Shown here: piece after piece, positions 41,424-54,661 of the stretch
How the letters are laid out: the number at the start of each line of letters is the position of its first letter
Position numbering within the stretch: position 1 is the first letter of the stretch
Source: Methylophaga sp. 42_25_T18
GTDB lineage: Bacteria; Pseudomonadota; Gammaproteobacteria; Nitrosococcales; Methylophagaceae
Direction of reading: 5' to 3'
DNA: 64,000 nucleotides
Assembly: GCA_002163085.1 (NCBI GenBank)
Contig: MAAJ01000011.1
Coordinates: 62,001-126,000 of the forward strand
The notes under the pieces: generated by a model
Database searches by the model: none
Told to the model about the DNA's origin: nothing
The model's input: only the letters and a program-made list of their open reading frames with translations
Position numbers and translations under genes: made by a program

Positions 41424-41822
41424 ATGAAAATACTACCACAGCTGTTTTTATCATTCGTTGTGCTGGAATTAGTGCTAGTTATTAGTTTACTGTTCTTCTT
41501 TACCTGGGTTGAAACATCCCTCTGTACCTTTGAGTCATTTGCCTCAGGACATTGTTATGCAAATTGGTTTCCGGTGTTTGAAGAAGGATTTTATCTAGTT
41601 GCACTGGGGCTGATTTTTATCTCACCCATGTGGCTTATCAACACTTATATCCATGCTAATCAGGCCAGCTATTATCGCTACTACCTGTATCTAAGTTATG
41701 TCTTGCTACTACTACTAACATGGTGGGCTGAATGGACGTTTATATGGCAGACTTTACTCATTATGCTTGCACTAAAAGCCACACAGCATAGTGTGTTAAA
41801 GAAAGCTATGCGAAGATATTAA
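41424..41822 (+). CDS. Small hypothetical membrane protein
   Basis: A 132-residue protein with three hydrophobic segments (about 5-27, 50-72 and 90-118). No family is recognised. ATG 41424 is preferred over longer in-frame starts inside the antiporter gene. It lies 19 bp after the antiporter stop on the same strand, so it may be part of that transcript, perhaps with an accessory role. Confidence 0.65.
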   Translation: MKILPQLFLSFVVLELVLVISLLFFFTWVETSLCTFESFASGHCYANWFPVFEEGFYLVALGLIFISPMWLINTYIHANQASYYRYYLYLSYVLLLLLTWWAEWTFIWQTLLIMLALKATQHSVLKKAMRRY

Positions 41823-41897
41823 TAAATCGTTGCTCAAGCTGTGGCCCATTAATCACGGAACCACAAGTTGTCAAAGGCCTTGGCCTAACACAAAATC

Positions 41898-41932
41898 AAT
41901 AAAGCATAGAACCTAGCAGTCCCAGCTTTATT
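41898..41932. terminator. Terminator-like hairpin between convergent genes
   Basis: AATAAAGC (41898-41905) and GCTTTATT (41925-41932) form a perfect 8-bp stem with a 19-nt loop, followed on the plus strand by TATTG. It lies between the convergent small membrane-protein and diguanylate cyclase genes. The AT-rich stem makes it tentative. Confidence 0.4.
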
Positions 41933-41941
41933 TATTGTTGA

Positions 41942-43441
41942 TTAGCGTCGTAACAGTCCTTCATTATCGTCATTTTCCAGCTCTTCGTATAACATCACTT
42001 GATCTCTGCCGGCATTTTTTGCTTTATATAAGGCGGTATCAGCTAATTTAACTATCTGAGAAGCATGCTCAAAATCGTCAGATAGATAAGAGACACCAAA
42101 GGATGACGTTACGCTCGGCAAGAGCTTATTGTCATAGAAGATTTCAAACTCACGTACCTTATTACACATCTTATTCGCTCTTTCCAATACAAGCTCTTGT
42201 GATGCTGCAGGCATAATAATGATAAATTCTTCACCGCCAAAACGACAAATAATGTCACTTTCTCGGAAAGACTTAGTCAACAGTTTTGCAAATTCAACTA
42301 AAACGAGATCACCAGCATCATGTCCGTAGGTATCATTAAATTTTTTGAAATGGTCAATATCAGACATGATCACGCCAAGCCCACCGCCAGAACGAGCAGA
42401 TTTTGATATTTCCATTTGTAGGCATTCTTCCATGTACCTACGATTAAAGAGTGAGGTAAGTGGGTCACGAATCGATTGATGTTTAAGTGCTTCACGTAGG
42501 TTCAAGCTGACTAGCGATAATGCAAGGTTATCAGCAGCGATTTTCATTAGCCTCTGACGGGAGTCGAAATAACGTTGTTTTTCTTCAGTTGTTTCAAATG
42601 TTATTGACCCACAACAATATTCCATATGCAGCATACCCAACATCTCACCTTGGGCGATGATTGGTACACAGGTATAGCTACCAATCTCATCATGTACATG
42701 ATTACAACTCAGTCTATTTTCCATATCCAAGGCAATATGTTCTTTGCCTTGTCGTAATGCCCAACAGTCATCAGGCGCAATAACTTCCGAACTTTTAAGC
42801 GGCTTATTTCCCCATGAAGTCATCGCTTCAACTAAGGTTTTACTTTCATCAAATAAATACAAACTACCACACCAGTTCGGAAAGATTTGATCAGCATAAT
42901 GGGAAATAACGGGGTAGGTTTCAGGCAGAGTACGACAAACTTGAAGATAAGAGTTCAATTGATTGATTAAACTCATCTCATGGTTATATTGCATGAGTTC
43001 CTGATGAGACTTTAGTAAATCATCTTCTGATGTTTTTCGATCACTAATATCAGTGGATGAACCAATGAAACCTGAAAATTTACCGTGACGGTCAATATAG
43101 GGTTCACCACGATCAAGAATATAGCGATATTCACCATCACGCCGTTTAAGGCGGTACTCCATATCAAAGGCTTTATGGGTTTGAAATGCATCACTGAAAA
43201 TGTCTATGCACATCTGTTGGTCGTCAGGATGTAAAGCATTAAACCAGGCTGTGCCGCCTTGTTGCTCTACATTTTCACGACCAATAAAGTTTTTATAGAT
43301 GCTGTTTGAAAATATATTTTCGCCGGTACTATTGGTCAACCAGAGCATGACGGGCGCGTCTTCGGCTAAAGTTCGAAAATCTATTTGCTCAGTATCAATC
43401 TCTACCGGAGTAATGTTATCTTTCTCTGCTTTTTTAGCCAT
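41942..43441 (-). CDS. PAS-GAF-GGDEF diguanylate cyclase
   Basis: The 499-residue cytoplasmic signalling protein has a PAS/PAC domain (about 20-140, APVMLWLTNSTGENIFSN and FSGFIGSSTDISDRK). A GAF-like domain follows (about 160-310, CVPIIAQGEMLGMLHMEY). The C-terminal GGDEF domain (about 325-485) has DPLTSLFNRRYMEE and the active motif FGGEEF. It should make cyclic di-GMP in response to a ligand bound by PAS or GAF. The first ~19 residues are charged and no membrane segment is seen. Confidence 0.92.
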   Translation of the reverse strand: MAKKAEKDNITPVEIDTEQIDFRTLAEDAPVMLWLTNSTGENIFSNSIYKNFIGRENVEQQGGTAWFNALHPDDQQMCIDIFSDAFQTHKAFDMEYRLKRRDGEYRYILDRGEPYIDRHGKFSGFIGSSTDISDRKTSEDDLLKSHQELMQYNHEMSLINQLNSYLQVCRTLPETYPVISHYADQIFPNWCGSLYLFDESKTLVEAMTSWGNKPLKSSEVIAPDDCWALRQGKEHIALDMENRLSCNHVHDEIGSYTCVPIIAQGEMLGMLHMEYCCGSITFETTEEKQRYFDSRQRLMKIAADNLALSLVSLNLREALKHQSIRDPLTSLFNRRYMEECLQMEISKSARSGGGLGVIMSDIDHFKKFNDTYGHDAGDLVLVEFAKLLTKSFRESDIICRFGGEEFIIIMPAASQELVLERANKMCNKVREFEIFYDNKLLPSVTSSFGVSYLSDDFEHASQIVKLADTALYKAKNAGRDQVMLYEELENDDNEGLLRR

Positions 43442-43691
43442 ACTAGTCTTCTCTGTTCCAAAAGTTCATATCGTAACTTCCATGTGATTTTAAGATTGTA
43501 ATTGTCAGCTGGGCCAGGCCATGGCACGGTTTCATTTAGAATTAAAAACGACGACAGAATCAGAGACTAGCATAAGTGAAAAGCTTTATCAATGAGGAAG
43601 AAACCCGTCATAAAAGTAACAAAATTAACGCCTTACACTGCTCTGTTGAAACTCATCATCAATGACATGGCAAGAAATAGTAAATGTGCTA

Positions 43692-44300
43692 TTAGAATAG
43701 CTCTATAGCATTTTCATTAGCGGCTGCTTCTGTGACTTTTGTTGTTGTTTCTGACCGAATGTCACCACGACGATATGAAGTTCAATCGTCTTTACTATAT
43801 CCATGACTTTCTAGCTTATCGCATAACGTCTGATAAAGTTTTAATACATCATCGGGCGTCACCGCTTGGATATTAGCATCTCGTAAAGCAACCGCATTAA
43901 GTTCAGCCATTGCTTCAACAGACTATTCCGCTTCTTTACCTGCAGTAACTTGGTTTTCCGTAGATTGATCGACTTGCTGAACGACAGCATCTATACGTTC
44001 AATAATATCGTGATATGTTATCCAGTTGGGCATGAAAGTTGTCTGTTTTTCTACGGTTTCTTCAGTTCGACTGATACTGACTCCCATAGCCTCAACAACT
44101 CGCGTGATCCCAGATTGCAATTCACGGATCATTTGATCAACTTCACTCGCTGAATTTCGAGTACGCTCTGCAAGTGTACGTACCTCATCGGCAAATACAG
44201 CAAAACCACATCCATACTCGCCCGCTCTCGCAACTTCAATTGCTGCGTTCAACGCTAGTAGATTAGTTTGCTCAGCAATACCTTGAATTACTTCTTGAGT
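43692..44300 (-). pseudogene. Decayed methyl-accepting chemotaxis protein fragment
   Basis: On the minus strand from about 44300 the frame reads [20 protein letters not shown] and then [20 protein letters not shown], the core signalling hairpin of chemoreceptors. Everything upstream (sensor, membrane segments, HAMP) is missing. The frame meets a TAG at about 43923, then continues SVEAMAELNAVALRDANIQA to a TGA at 43782. It then reads TSYRRGDIRSETTTKVTEAA to a TAA at 43692. Two internal stops and a missing 5' part mark a degraded gene, probably a receptor that lost its sensor half. The key GRGFAVVADEVR glycine-arginine is GCGFAVF here. Confidence 0.8.
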
Positions 44301-44364
44301 GTATCGGCAAGAAAAAAATATATTTAATTTTAAAATTGCTCAAAAAATATGTTTTTTTATATAG

Positions 44365-44389
44365 AAAAAGCCCGTTTTGTAAATGGGCT
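44365..44389 (-). terminator. Rho-independent terminator of the thi operon
   Basis: AGCCC (44369-44373) and GGGCT (44385-44389) form a short GC stem with an 11-nt loop that overlaps the thiDE stop codon. On the minus strand it is followed by TTTTTCTATATAAAAAAAC. It ends the thiC-thiO-thiS-thiG-thiDE operon. Confidence 0.7.
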
Positions 44390-45833
44390 ACTTCTGCCAG
44401 CAGTTTATGAGCTGCTTTGTGGCTGTTCGATAATCTACCGCTTTTGTAATCGCCGAAATCATTGCCACTGACCCCACACCAGTTTGTTTCAATACTTCTG
44501 CTCGTTGCTGATCGATACCACCTATCGCAACCAGAGGATATTTATCACCTAACAGTTGAGTCCATAGCTTCACTCGTTCAATTCCTTGTGGTGTAAACGG
44601 CATTTGTTTACTGGTAGTTTCAAACACCGGACCTAAGGCAATGTAACTCGGGTTTACAGCTAAGGCTCGAGATAACTCCCAATAGGAGTGTGTTGATATA
44701 CCTAAGCGTAAACCAGCTTGTTCAATTTCAATCAGGTTTGCATCGTGTAAATCTTCTTGGCCTAAATGAACACCATAGGCCTTCTCATCAATCGCTGTTT
44801 GCCAATAGTCATTAACAAAAAAGGCGATAGATTCATCACACAGCGACACCGCTCTTTTTATCTCTTGCTGCCTGACTACAGCAGATACATCTTTGATACG
44901 AAGTTGAATCGTTTTGATATTTTCATGGATTAATTTATCAATCCACTCACTGCTATCAACAACAGGATAAATACCTAAACGGTTCGGACAAGCTGGAAAA
45001 TTAAACTGTTTGCCAATCAATTTAGGGTCATAACAAAGCTTGGGTAAATCTTCTAGTTGCAACGCTGCCATGCTGTGTTTAAACACGCTATAACAACCTA
45101 GTTCATCAGCTTGTCTTATGCCCTGATTTAAATAAGCTTTAGCAAGAACAATTGCATCACGACTATCTTGGCCATGCGCTAACTGACTAGCAATGCTGGA
45201 CGCTAAAACGCACCCCGTTCCGCGCACATCTTTGTTTAGTTTTTCTTGATAACAATAAAATGCATTGTCACCGTCATTAAAATAATCTGATGCCCACTTA
45301 GAGTCAGCATGACCACCTTTAACTAAACAGGCGGCTAGACCTTTTGACAGTAACTGTATTGTTGAGTGTTCAATCTGATCAACATCCTCTGATTGAGTTA
45401 GTGTTGCTAGCTCAGGTAGATTGGGTGTTAATAAGGTGGTTTTTCCCAATAAATCTTGCAAAATAAATTGCTGTACGTCTTCAGCTACTGCTATACCACC
45501 CGAAGTGCTGGCTAACACCGGGTCTAATACGATAGGCACATCATGTTGATCAATAATGTTACTTATACAGCGGGCAATAGTGATGTTTGGTATCAAACCT
45601 ATCTTAATTGCTGCAATATCAAAATCGGCGATACAGGCTTGATATTGGCCCATAAATTCAGCTTCAGTCAATGCGCCGGTATGCGTTAATCCTTGACTAG
45701 TTTGCTCTGTTAAACAAGTTACAAGGGGGACGGCATGACAATCATGTGTCGACACAGTCTGAACATCTGCCGAAATTCCTGCACAACCTTGAGGATCTAA
45801 ACCTCCAATCAATAAAACTGCTGGTTTAGCCAT
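44388..45833 (-). CDS. thiDE: ThiD-ThiE fusion: HMP-P kinase and thiamine-phosphate synthase
   Basis: The 481-residue bifunctional enzyme makes HMP-PP and then joins it to the thiazole phosphate to give thiamine phosphate. The N-terminal half (about 1-255) is ThiD, with [17 protein letters not shown] and [14 protein letters not shown]. The C-terminal half (about 285-480) is ThiE, with [24 protein letters not shown] and [11 protein letters not shown]. The fusion brings the last two steps together. Its start overlaps the thiG end by 8 bp. Confidence 0.94.
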   Translation of the reverse strand: MAKPAVLLIGGLDPQGCAGISADVQTVSTHDCHAVPLVTCLTEQTSQGLTHTGALTEAEFMGQYQACIADFDIAAIKIGLIPNITIARCISNIIDQHDVPIVLDPVLASTSGGIAVAEDVQQFILQDLLGKTTLLTPNLPELATLTQSEDVDQIEHSTIQLLSKGLAACLVKGGHADSKWASDYFNDGDNAFYCYQEKLNKDVRGTGCVLASSIASQLAHGQDSRDAIVLAKAYLNQGIRQADELGCYSVFKHSMAALQLEDLPKLCYDPKLIGKQFNFPACPNRLGIYPVVDSSEWIDKLIHENIKTIQLRIKDVSAVVRQQEIKRAVSLCDESIAFFVNDYWQTAIDEKAYGVHLGQEDLHDANLIEIEQAGLRLGISTHSYWELSRALAVNPSYIALGPVFETTSKQMPFTPQGIERVKLWTQLLGDKYPLVAIGGIDQQRAEVLKQTGVGSVAMISAITKAVDYRTATKQLINCWQK

Positions 45834-46626
45834 GTTGTTGCCAGATCGGCTGCTCCAATGTTGGGGTACTAGGTTTTGCGTGTTGACGTTCTGGCATCAC
45901 ACCCGCCTCATAAGCTAAACGTCCAGCATTTATTGCTTGTGAAAAAGCCGTCGCCATTTGAGCAGGTTCTAATGCTTCAGCTACCGCGGTATTTAATAAA
46001 ATACCGTCATACCCTAATTCCATAGCTTGCACCGCATCAGAAGGTTTACCAATGCCTGCATCAACCAATAAGGTCATTTCTGGGAGGCGCTCACGTAAAA
46101 TTTGCAGCGCATAGGGGTTGATTAAGCCCTTACCTGTTCCAATGGGTGCGCCCCAAGGCATTAATACTTCACAACCTAAGTCAGCGAGTTTTTGGCAAAG
46201 TACCAAATCATCGGTGCAATAGGGAAAGACCTTAAACCCTTCGGCAATCAAAGTTTTGGTGGCTTCAAGCAAAGCAAAGGGATCGGGTTGTAGATTATAG
46301 CTATCACCCAGAACTTCTAATTTCACCCAATCTGTTTGAAAAAGCTCTCGTGCCAAACGTGCAGTTTTCACCGCTTCTTTCGCGCTGTAACAACCAGCAG
46401 TGTTCGGTAATAAATGACAATCTAATGATTGTATTAATTGCCAAAATTGGTCGCCACTATTTGATTTTGTCGGAGTTTGACGGCGCAAGGACAAGGTAAT
46501 CACTTGTGAGCCAGATGCCTTAATGGCATCCATCATCACTTGTGGTGACGAATATAAGGCGGTGCCAATAAATAAGCGACTTTGTAAGGTTTGGTCGTAG
46601 ACCTGCCATGTTGAAGCTTGTTGCAT
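45826..46626 (-). CDS. thiG: Thiazole synthase
   Basis: ThiG builds the thiazole phosphate ring from deoxyxylulose phosphate, ThiS thiocarboxylate and dehydroglycine. It has [18 protein letters not shown], the catalytic-lysine block [18 protein letters not shown], and [17 protein letters not shown] chose ATG 46626 (MQQASTW), one base after the thiS stop. The longer frame to 46668 lies wholly inside thiS. The C-terminal tail is longer than in E. coli and ends in the thiDE overlap. Confidence 0.95.
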   Translation of the reverse strand: MQQASTWQVYDQTLQSRLFIGTALYSSPQVMMDAIKASGSQVITLSLRRQTPTKSNSGDQFWQLIQSLDCHLLPNTAGCYSAKEAVKTARLARELFQTDWVKLEVLGDSYNLQPDPFALLEATKTLIAEGFKVFPYCTDDLVLCQKLADLGCEVLMPWGAPIGTGKGLINPYALQILRERLPEMTLLVDAGIGKPSDAVQAMELGYDGILLNTAVAEALEPAQMATAFSQAINAGRLAYEAGVMPERQHAKPSTPTLEQPIWQQHG

Positions 46627-46627
46627 C

Positions 46628-46846
46628 TTAACCTCCAGTGATCGGTGACATGATCTCAAGTGCATCACCGGCTGAAATCACAGCACTGCCATATTCTGAT
46701 TTCGGCACAATTTCATCATTAATCACCACAACAAATCGTCCCTCGATAATTTCTTGTTGTTGCAAGAATTGCGATATGTTTATGCCTGACTCAACGGCAA
46801 GCTCATCGCCGTTAAAGTTAATGGTCGTATTTACATTAGATGTCAT
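46628..46846 (-). CDS. thiS: Sulfur carrier protein ThiS
   Basis: A 72-residue ubiquitin-like carrier whose C-terminal GG (PITGG) is adenylated and thiocarboxylated to donate sulfur to Thi[16 protein letters not shown] and [13 protein letters not shown] are typical. ATG 46846 is chosen because GGAGAAT lies 3-9 bp upstream; the in-frame start at 46882 would lie deep in thiO. It overlaps the end of thiO by 11 bp. Confidence 0.93.
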   Translation of the reverse strand: MTSNVNTTINFNGDELAVESGINISQFLQQQEIIEGRFVVVINDEIVPKSEYGSAVISAGDALEIMSPITGG

Positions 46847-47915
46847 AATATTCTCCAAACGATACTTGTTCAGTTTGGTCATTCAATATATTTAAAAAAT
46901 CAGTAATAATCGCTGGACCAAATAAATAGCCATGGCGATAAAAGCCATTGAGGTGGAAGCCCCAACTGCTGCGTTTAATTGTTGGCATATTATTACTCAA
47001 TCCGGGTCTACAATGAGATGACATTTCCAGTATGCGAGCCTCAGCAAAACCTTTATGTAAACTATATAAAGCAGACATTAACTCCAAGCCTGATCGCACA
47101 CTCACCGGTGAACGATCATCACTTTCCACTACCGTGGCACCCAAGACATATTCATTATTCGGTCGTGGTGCTAAGTAAAGCGGATATCGTGGATGCATCA
47201 ACCGTATACAGTGATTAAATGATACTTCGGGCGCATGTACTCGAATCACTTCCCCGCGGACACTGCGTAAATCAGCCAAGTCTGGACGTGCACCATTGCC
47301 GCGACAATCAATCACCGCATCGTAACCATCACTGCTTTTATCAAAATTCTCCAGTGTCAGCTGCGCAATACTTTGTTCCGTCAGGTGTTCAACCGGCTCA
47401 CATTGTTGCCAATCACAGGAGTCACTTAATACATTTCCTAGACTTTGGAATAATTGACGATTATCTAAACAAGCTTCGTGTTCAAACAACATTGCTTGAT
47501 CAAAGTTTTCAGCCAGCTCACTTTCCCGCTCGGTCAATTGTTGTTGATCGAGTTGCTCAAACGCACCTTTATCCAATACATGGTTAGCTCGGCGTTGGTA
47601 ACGATCTAATTCTGCCTTATCACCAGCATGTGCCACCACTAAGGTGCCATGATTTTGATAAAAGATTTGTTCAGGCAATTCTTTCAACCACTGCGGCCAC
47701 AATTTCAGCGATTGCATGCCAATATCTCTAACCTTGGCTTCGGCAGTCACCGCTTCCGTGACCGGCGCAATCATCGCCGCAGCAACATAACCCGCACTAT
47801 CAGTGCCCTGCTTATCATCACTCGACAAGATATCAACGGCATGACCCGCTTGAATTAAACGCCAAGATAGCAGCCTGCCAATCAGGCCACTACCTATTAC
47901 CAAATACTGTTTCAT
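46836..47915 (-). CDS. thiO: Glycine oxidase ThiO (FAD-dependent)
   Basis: A 359-residue FAD enzyme that oxidises glycine to dehydroglycine for thiazole formation in aerobes, in place of ThiH. The N-terminal dinucleotide-binding motif is VIGSGLIGRLLSWRLIQAG. Further family blocks are RGEVIRVHAPEV, LYLAPRPNNEYVLGATV and, near the end, GFHLNGFYRHGYLFGP. It lies 15 bp after thiC and overlaps thiS. Its presence implies an oxygen-dependent thiamine route. Confidence 0.92.
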   Translation of the reverse strand: MKQYLVIGSGLIGRLLSWRLIQAGHAVDILSSDDKQGTDSAGYVAAAMIAPVTEAVTAEAKVRDIGMQSLKLWPQWLKELPEQIFYQNHGTLVVAHAGDKAELDRYQRRANHVLDKGAFEQLDQQQLTERESELAENFDQAMLFEHEACLDNRQLFQSLGNVLSDSCDWQQCEPVEHLTEQSIAQLTLENFDKSSDGYDAVIDCRGNGARPDLADLRSVRGEVIRVHAPEVSFNHCIRLMHPRYPLYLAPRPNNEYVLGATVVESDDRSPVSVRSGLELMSALYSLHKGFAEARILEMSSHCRPGLSNNMPTIKRSSWGFHLNGFYRHGYLFGPAIITDFLNILNDQTEQVSFGEYYDI

Positions 47916-47930
47916 AGCAAAGCGTAAACG

Positions 47931-49793
<1,863 letters not shown>

Positions 49794-49856
49794 CTAATGC
49801 GAACAAGGTGTTGAGTAATAATTTGTCTTAGGTTTAAGACTTGATTTTAATACTCT

Positions 49857-49933
49857 CTTGTTTCCTACGAAGGTGCTAGCCTCTTCAGGTTCAACGGGTT
49901 TCATCTCAGCCAAGCTAATGGCACCCCGACAAG
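49857..49933 (-). ncRNA. TPP riboswitch (THI box)
   Basis: On the minus strand the conserved THI-box order is present: GGGGTGCC, then GGCTGAGA, then ACCCGTTGAACCTGA, then CACCTTCGTAGGAAAC. P1 is closed by CTTGT/ACAAG at the ends. It lies about 115 bp upstream of thiC and should lower thi operon expression when thiamine diphosphate is abundant. The 312-bp gap between thiC and the Smr gene is mostly this element and its expression platform. Confidence 0.96.
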
Positions 49934-50055
49934 TGGATAAAATGATAATGTAAAACACTATTTTTGTATATCAACTGTTTAAATTTCTGGCAGAATACAC
50001 GGCAGATAATTTCGCAAACATTGATATACATCGCATCTTAGTCACAGAGCATAAA

Positions 50056-50607
50056 ATGAAACACCGCCCATCAAAACTCGACCAATTGGATATTGCGCTC
50101 TTTCGCGAGGATGTCGGTGATATTGAACAAATCCCACAAGAGAAAATAATCCCCGCTACTAAACGACCTCAACCTATTCCACGTTTCCGAAAACAGCGCT
50201 TAGATCAAGAGTTCAATGATGTGTTCTCAGAAGATTATGAAGCAAAAGCCGTGGGTAGTGAAGAAAGTTTGGCTTTCAAACGGAGTGGCATTCAAGAACG
50301 CTTATTTTCTCGCTTGCGCAGTGGCCGCATGCATATCGAAGCAGAGCTTGATCTCCATGGCATGACCATTCCTCTAGCTCATGAGGCTTTGGCAAAATTT
50401 ATTCACGACTGTAAACATTATGAAATTCGCTGCACTCGAATTATTCATGGTAAAGGCTGGGGCTCAAAACACCATAAACCTGTATTAAAAACTAAACTTA
50501 ATAGCTGGTTGCAACAAACGGATGATGTGCTCGCCTTTTGCTCGGCACCAATTGAGGATGGTGGTACGGGGGCTGTTTATGTTTTATTACGGCGACCAGC
50601 AAAATAA
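50056..50607 (+). CDS. Smr domain protein
   Basis: A 183-residue protein with a C-terminal Smr (small MutS-related) domain (about 95-180). It contains ELDLHGMTIPLAHEAL, IIHGKGWGSK and a GGTGAVYVLLRR ending, the LDxH and HGxG motifs of Smr nucleases. The N-terminal ~85 residues are basic and probably disordered. Similar YdaL/SmrA proteins nick DNA, or SmrB cleaves mRNA at collided ribosomes. The exact role here is not resolved. Confidence 0.9.
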   Translation: MKHRPSKLDQLDIALFREDVGDIEQIPQEKIIPATKRPQPIPRFRKQRLDQEFNDVFSEDYEAKAVGSEESLAFKRSGIQERLFSRLRSGRMHIEAELDLHGMTIPLAHEALAKFIHDCKHYEIRCTRIIHGKGWGSKHHKPVLKTKLNSWLQQTDDVLAFCSAPIEDGGTGAVYVLLRRPAK

Positions 50608-50634
50608 CGTCTAGCAACATTGTCTTAACGAAAT

Positions 50635-50668
50635 AAAAAAGCCGCGTTCAATTGAACACGGCTTTTTT
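50635..50668. terminator. Bidirectional rho-independent terminator
   Basis: AAAAAAGCCG (50635-50644) and CGGCTTTTTT (50659-50668) flank an inner palindrome GTTCAATTGAAC. The stem has T-runs on both strands and lies between the convergent Smr and purL genes. Confidence 0.9.
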
Positions 50669-50693
50669 GTATTGCTGTCATAACTGGGTAACT

Positions 50694-53600
50694 TTAACCC
50701 ACCCACTTTCTCGCATTGTGGAACAAACGTAACCAAGGGCCGTCTTTACCCCAATCATCTGGGTGCCACGAGTGTTGTACTGTACGCGTCACACGCTCTG
50801 GATGAGGCATCATAATCGTTACCCGCCCATCGATGGTCGTTAATGCGGTAATACCGTCCACTGAACCATTTGGGTTTTGTGGATATTGTTCAGTCGCTTT
50901 ACCGTAGTGATCCACATAACGCATTGCAACTAAGGCGTCTTGTTGTGAGCCCGTGTCAGTAAAGTCCACTCTACCTTCACCATGTGACACTGCAATTGGC
51001 ATGACCGAACCCGCCATATCTTGTAATAACACTGAGGGCGAATCAACAATCTCAACTAATGAAAATCGTGCTTCAAATTGTTCTGAAACATTACGTTCAA
51101 ATCGCGGCCAATGATCACTGCCCGGAATCAATTCTTTCAACTGAGATAACATCTGACAGCCGTTACACACACCTAATGAAAAGGTATCTTCGCGTTTAAA
51201 GAAAGCAGAAAATTGGGCTCGCGCTTTGTCATTGTGCAAGATAGTACTTGCCCAACCACGACCCGCACCTAAAACATCACCATAGGAGAAACCACCACAA
51301 GCAACCAAGCCTTTAAAGTCCGCTAAATCAACACGGCCTTCAAGTACATCACTCATGTGCACATCGACAGCAGTAAAACCAGCATGATCAAACGAGGCCG
51401 CCATTTCTATCTGACCATTAACACCCTGCTCTCTCAAGATAGCTACTTTGGGTCTGACACCACTGACTATTAACGAAGCGGCTACATGTTCAGCAGGGTC
51501 ATAACTCAAGTTTGCATGCAAACCAGGATCTTGCTCATCTAATAAAGCATCAAACTCTTGCTGTGCACAATCTGGATTATCACGTAATGCTTGCATGCGA
51601 TAGCTCGTTTCTGCCCAGAAACGTTGCAAGGTGATACGGGATTGATTAATCACTTGTTCGCCATTTACATTAATGGTGATCTGCTGATCATCTCGCAAAC
51701 TACCAATAACGTGACTATGGTGTGACAAGTCTTGCTCACGCAAGATGGCTAATACATCTTCCACATCACAATGACGAACTTGGATTACCGCACCTAGTTC
51801 TTCATTAAACAACACTGGTAATGTTTCACCTAAGCCGCTGAGGTTAATATCCAAACCGGTATGACCGGCAAAAGCCATTTCACATAATGTTGTAACCAAA
51901 CCACCATCACTACGATCGTGATAGGCCAACAATAGTTCGTCCTGATTCAGTTGTTGAATCGCAGCAAAAAATTGTTTTAATGCTTCGGGATTATCAAGGT
52001 CGGGACCATGATGTCCCACTTGTTTGTAAACTTGTGCTAATGCCGATGCGGCTAAACGATTATGGCTCTTACCTAAATCGATATAAATCAGATCCGTATC
52101 ATCTTGATCGGTGCGAAGTTCAGGTGTGCATGTTTTAGCCGCATCCGTGACTGGTGCAAAGGCAGTAATAATCAAAGACAACGGTGAGGTCACTGATTTA
52201 TGTTCTTCACGATCTTGCCACACTGTTTTCATTGACAAGGAATCTTTACCAACCGGAATAGCAATGCCCAAGGCAGGACAGAGTTCCATACCCACTGTAT
52301 GGACGGTGTCATATAACAAGGCATCTTCGCCGGTATGACCACAGGCAGCCATCCAGTTTGCCGATAACTTGATATCACCTAATTTCGCAATCGTCGCTGC
52401 AGCAATATTAGTGATTGCTTCACCGATAGCCATACGACCTGATGCCGGCGCGTCAATCAATGCTAACGGTGCACGTTCACCCATCGACATCGCTTCACCT
52501 TGAAAACCATGGTGATCGGCTAAGGTTACCGCACAATCCGCTACCGGCACTTGCCAAGGTCCAACCATTTGGTCCCGAGCAACTAAACCAGTCACGCTTC
52601 GATCACCAATGGTGATCAAGAAGTTTTTGCTCGCAACCGTCGGTAGTTTTAATACTCGCTCTAATGCATCTTCAGCCGTAATACCGGTTAAATCTAATTC
52701 TGGTTTGCTAAATGTTTGATGTTTAACATCACGTAACATTTTTGGCGGCTTGCCCAATAACAACGACAATGGCATATCTACCGGCGAATTATCATTATCA
52801 GCATCACCCACTAATAAATGTCGCTCTGCAGTCGTTTCGCCCACAATTGCCCAAGGGCATCGCTCGCGCTCACAAATCGCCTGAAATTCTTCAACGCGAT
52901 CGGGGTTAATACCCATTACATAACGTTCTTGAGATTCGTTACACCAAATTTCCATCGGTGACATGCTCGATTCATCATTTGGAACGACACGTAATTCAAA
53001 GCGGCCACCACGACCACTGTCATTCACTAATTCAGGAAAGGCATTCGATAAACCACCCGCGCCCACATCATGGATCGCAATAATCGGATTTTGGTCATCT
53101 AAAGCCACACAGCGATCTATGACTTCCTGACAACGGCGTTCCATTTCAGGATTACCGCGTTGTACTGAAGCAAAGTCTAAACCTTCTTCACTGGTGCCTG
53201 ATGTGACTGAAGAAGCAGCACTGCCTCCCAAACCAATCAACATGGCAGGTCCACCTAATACAATTAGCTGTACACCCGGATCAAATATATTCTTCTTAAC
53301 GTGCTGTGGTCGAATACTACCCATACCACCAGCAACCATAATAGGTTTGTGATAACCACGTACTTCAAAACCATCGGCCGATGGCACTAATGCTTCATAA
53401 GTACGGAAATAACCACATAAATTAGGGCGACCAAATTCATTATTAAATGCCGCGCCGCCTAATGGGCCATCAAGCATAATTTCCTGTGCGGAGGCCATAC
53501 GTGCTGGTTTGCCATAATCTGATTCCCACGGTTGTTCAAAACCCGGAATATTCAGGTTTGAAACAGAAAAGCCGGTAAGGCCCGCTTTTGGTTTAGAACC

Positions 53601-54578
53601 ACGACCCGTCGCGCCTTCATCACGAATCTCACCACCCGCACCGGTTGCCGCACCGGGGAAAGGTGAAATTGCGGTTGGATGATTATGAGTTTCAACCTTC
53701 ATCAAGATATGTTGAGCTTCGCCTTCATAACTATATTGATTAGTCGCCATATCAACATGAAAACGCTGACTGTTCGGACCTTCAATCACTGATGAGTTGT
53801 CACTATAAGCTGTGACCACACCTTCAGGATTCAAGGCGTGAGTATTTCGAATCATATTAAACAGGGTAATAGGCTGTTCTTTACCGTCAATGATCCAATC
53901 AGCACTAAAGATTTTATGACGACAATGCTCAGAGTTTGCTTGAGCAAACATCATCAATTCGATGTCATTAGGGTTACGACCTAAGGCGGTGAAGTTATCA
54001 ACCAAATAGTCAATTTCATCTTCTGCTAAAGCCAAACCCATTGTTTTATTCGCTTCAACCAACGCTGCTCGGCCACCGTTTAAGATATCAACGGACAACA
54101 AGGGACGTGATTGACCATGTATAAATAAACGGTCAGCTTCATCTTCAGAATCGAATACCACTTCGATCATGCGATCATGCAACAAGGAAGTTACCGCTTT
54201 ACGCTGTTCAGCCGTCAAACCTTCCTTCGTTTTTACAAAGAACGCAATGCCGCGTTCAATACGCAAAACATTATTCACACCACTGTTATGCGCAATATCG
54301 GTAGACTTACTTGACCACGGAGAGATCGTACCCGGACGTGGTGTTACCAAGAAAAATGATTCATCTTCAGCCGCTTCACTATCACGCAGTTCAGCTTCAA
54401 GCAGAGTTTGAACAACCTTTTGATCAGCCGCAGATAATTCGCCTTCTCCTTCAATTTCAATGAAGTAGCGATATTCACTCCGAATTTCTAACACAGTGTT
54501 AAGTTGTGCTTGAACAGAAGTAAGTAATTTGTCTAAACGGAAAGCCGAGTGTGCCGAACGGCCAATCATTTGCAGCAT
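50694..54578 (-). CDS. purL: Phosphoribosylformylglycinamidine synthase (large form)
   Basis: The 1294-residue single-chain FGAM synthase of purine synthesis. It has an N-terminal PurS-like domain (about 1-150) and a linker. The ATP-binding synthase core carries [19 protein letters not shown] and [20 protein letters not shown]. The C-terminal glutaminase (about 1040-1294) has catalytic Cys in [10 protein letters not shown] and a late His-Glu pair in [13 protein letters not shown] 54578 ([14 protein letters not shown]) is preferred, with AGGA 6-7 bp upstream. The longer frame to 54629 lacks support. Confidence 0.97.
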   Translation of the reverse strand: MLQMIGRSAHSAFRLDKLLTSVQAQLNTVLEIRSEYRYFIEIEGEGELSAADQKVVQTLLEAELRDSEAAEDESFFLVTPRPGTISPWSSKSTDIAHNSGVNNVLRIERGIAFFVKTKEGLTAEQRKAVTSLLHDRMIEVVFDSEDEADRLFIHGQSRPLLSVDILNGGRAALVEANKTMGLALAEDEIDYLVDNFTALGRNPNDIELMMFAQANSEHCRHKIFSADWIIDGKEQPITLFNMIRNTHALNPEGVVTAYSDNSSVIEGPNSQRFHVDMATNQYSYEGEAQHILMKVETHNHPTAISPFPGAATGAGGEIRDEGATGRGSKPKAGLTGFSVSNLNIPGFEQPWESDYGKPARMASAQEIMLDGPLGGAAFNNEFGRPNLCGYFRTYEALVPSADGFEVRGYHKPIMVAGGMGSIRPQHVKKNIFDPGVQLIVLGGPAMLIGLGGSAASSVTSGTSEEGLDFASVQRGNPEMERRCQEVIDRCVALDDQNPIIAIHDVGAGGLSNAFPELVNDSGRGGRFELRVVPNDESSMSPMEIWCNESQERYVMGINPDRVEEFQAICERERCPWAIVGETTAERHLLVGDADNDNSPVDMPLSLLLGKPPKMLRDVKHQTFSKPELDLTGITAEDALERVLKLPTVASKNFLITIGDRSVTGLVARDQMVGPWQVPVADCAVTLADHHGFQGEAMSMGERAPLALIDAPASGRMAIGEAITNIAAATIAKLGDIKLSANWMAACGHTGEDALLYDTVHTVGMELCPALGIAIPVGKDSLSMKTVWQDREEHKSVTSPLSLIITAFAPVTDAAKTCTPELRTDQDDTDLIYIDLGKSHNRLAASALAQVYKQVGHHGPDLDNPEALKQFFAAIQQLNQDELLLAYHDRSDGGLVTTLCEMAFAGHTGLDINLSGLGETLPVLFNEELGAVIQVRHCDVEDVLAILREQDLSHHSHVIGSLRDDQQITINVNGEQVINQSRITLQRFWAETSYRMQALRDNPDCAQQEFDALLDEQDPGLHANLSYDPAEHVAASLIVSGVRPKVAILREQGVNGQIEMAASFDHAGFTAVDVHMSDVLEGRVDLADFKGLVACGGFSYGDVLGAGRGWASTILHNDKARAQFSAFFKREDTFSLGVCNGCQMLSQLKELIPGSDHWPRFERNVSEQFEARFSLVEIVDSPSVLLQDMAGSVMPIAVSHGEGRVDFTDTGSQQDALVAMRYVDHYGKATEQYPQNPNGSVDGITALTTIDGRVTIMMPHPERVTRTVQHSWHPDDWGKDGPWLRLFHNARKWVG

Positions 54579-54661
54579 GCTGATCCTAAATAACAAAAGT
54601 AAAGGAGTTAATGATACTTTATGTGTCACTCTCAGCCCAAATTATTTACGACTATTTGTAT

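Noticed and set aside
47219-47587. A 122-codon plus-strand open frame inside thiO
   Set aside because: It is the shadow of thiO, with Arg/His-rich low-complexity content and no ribosome-binding site.
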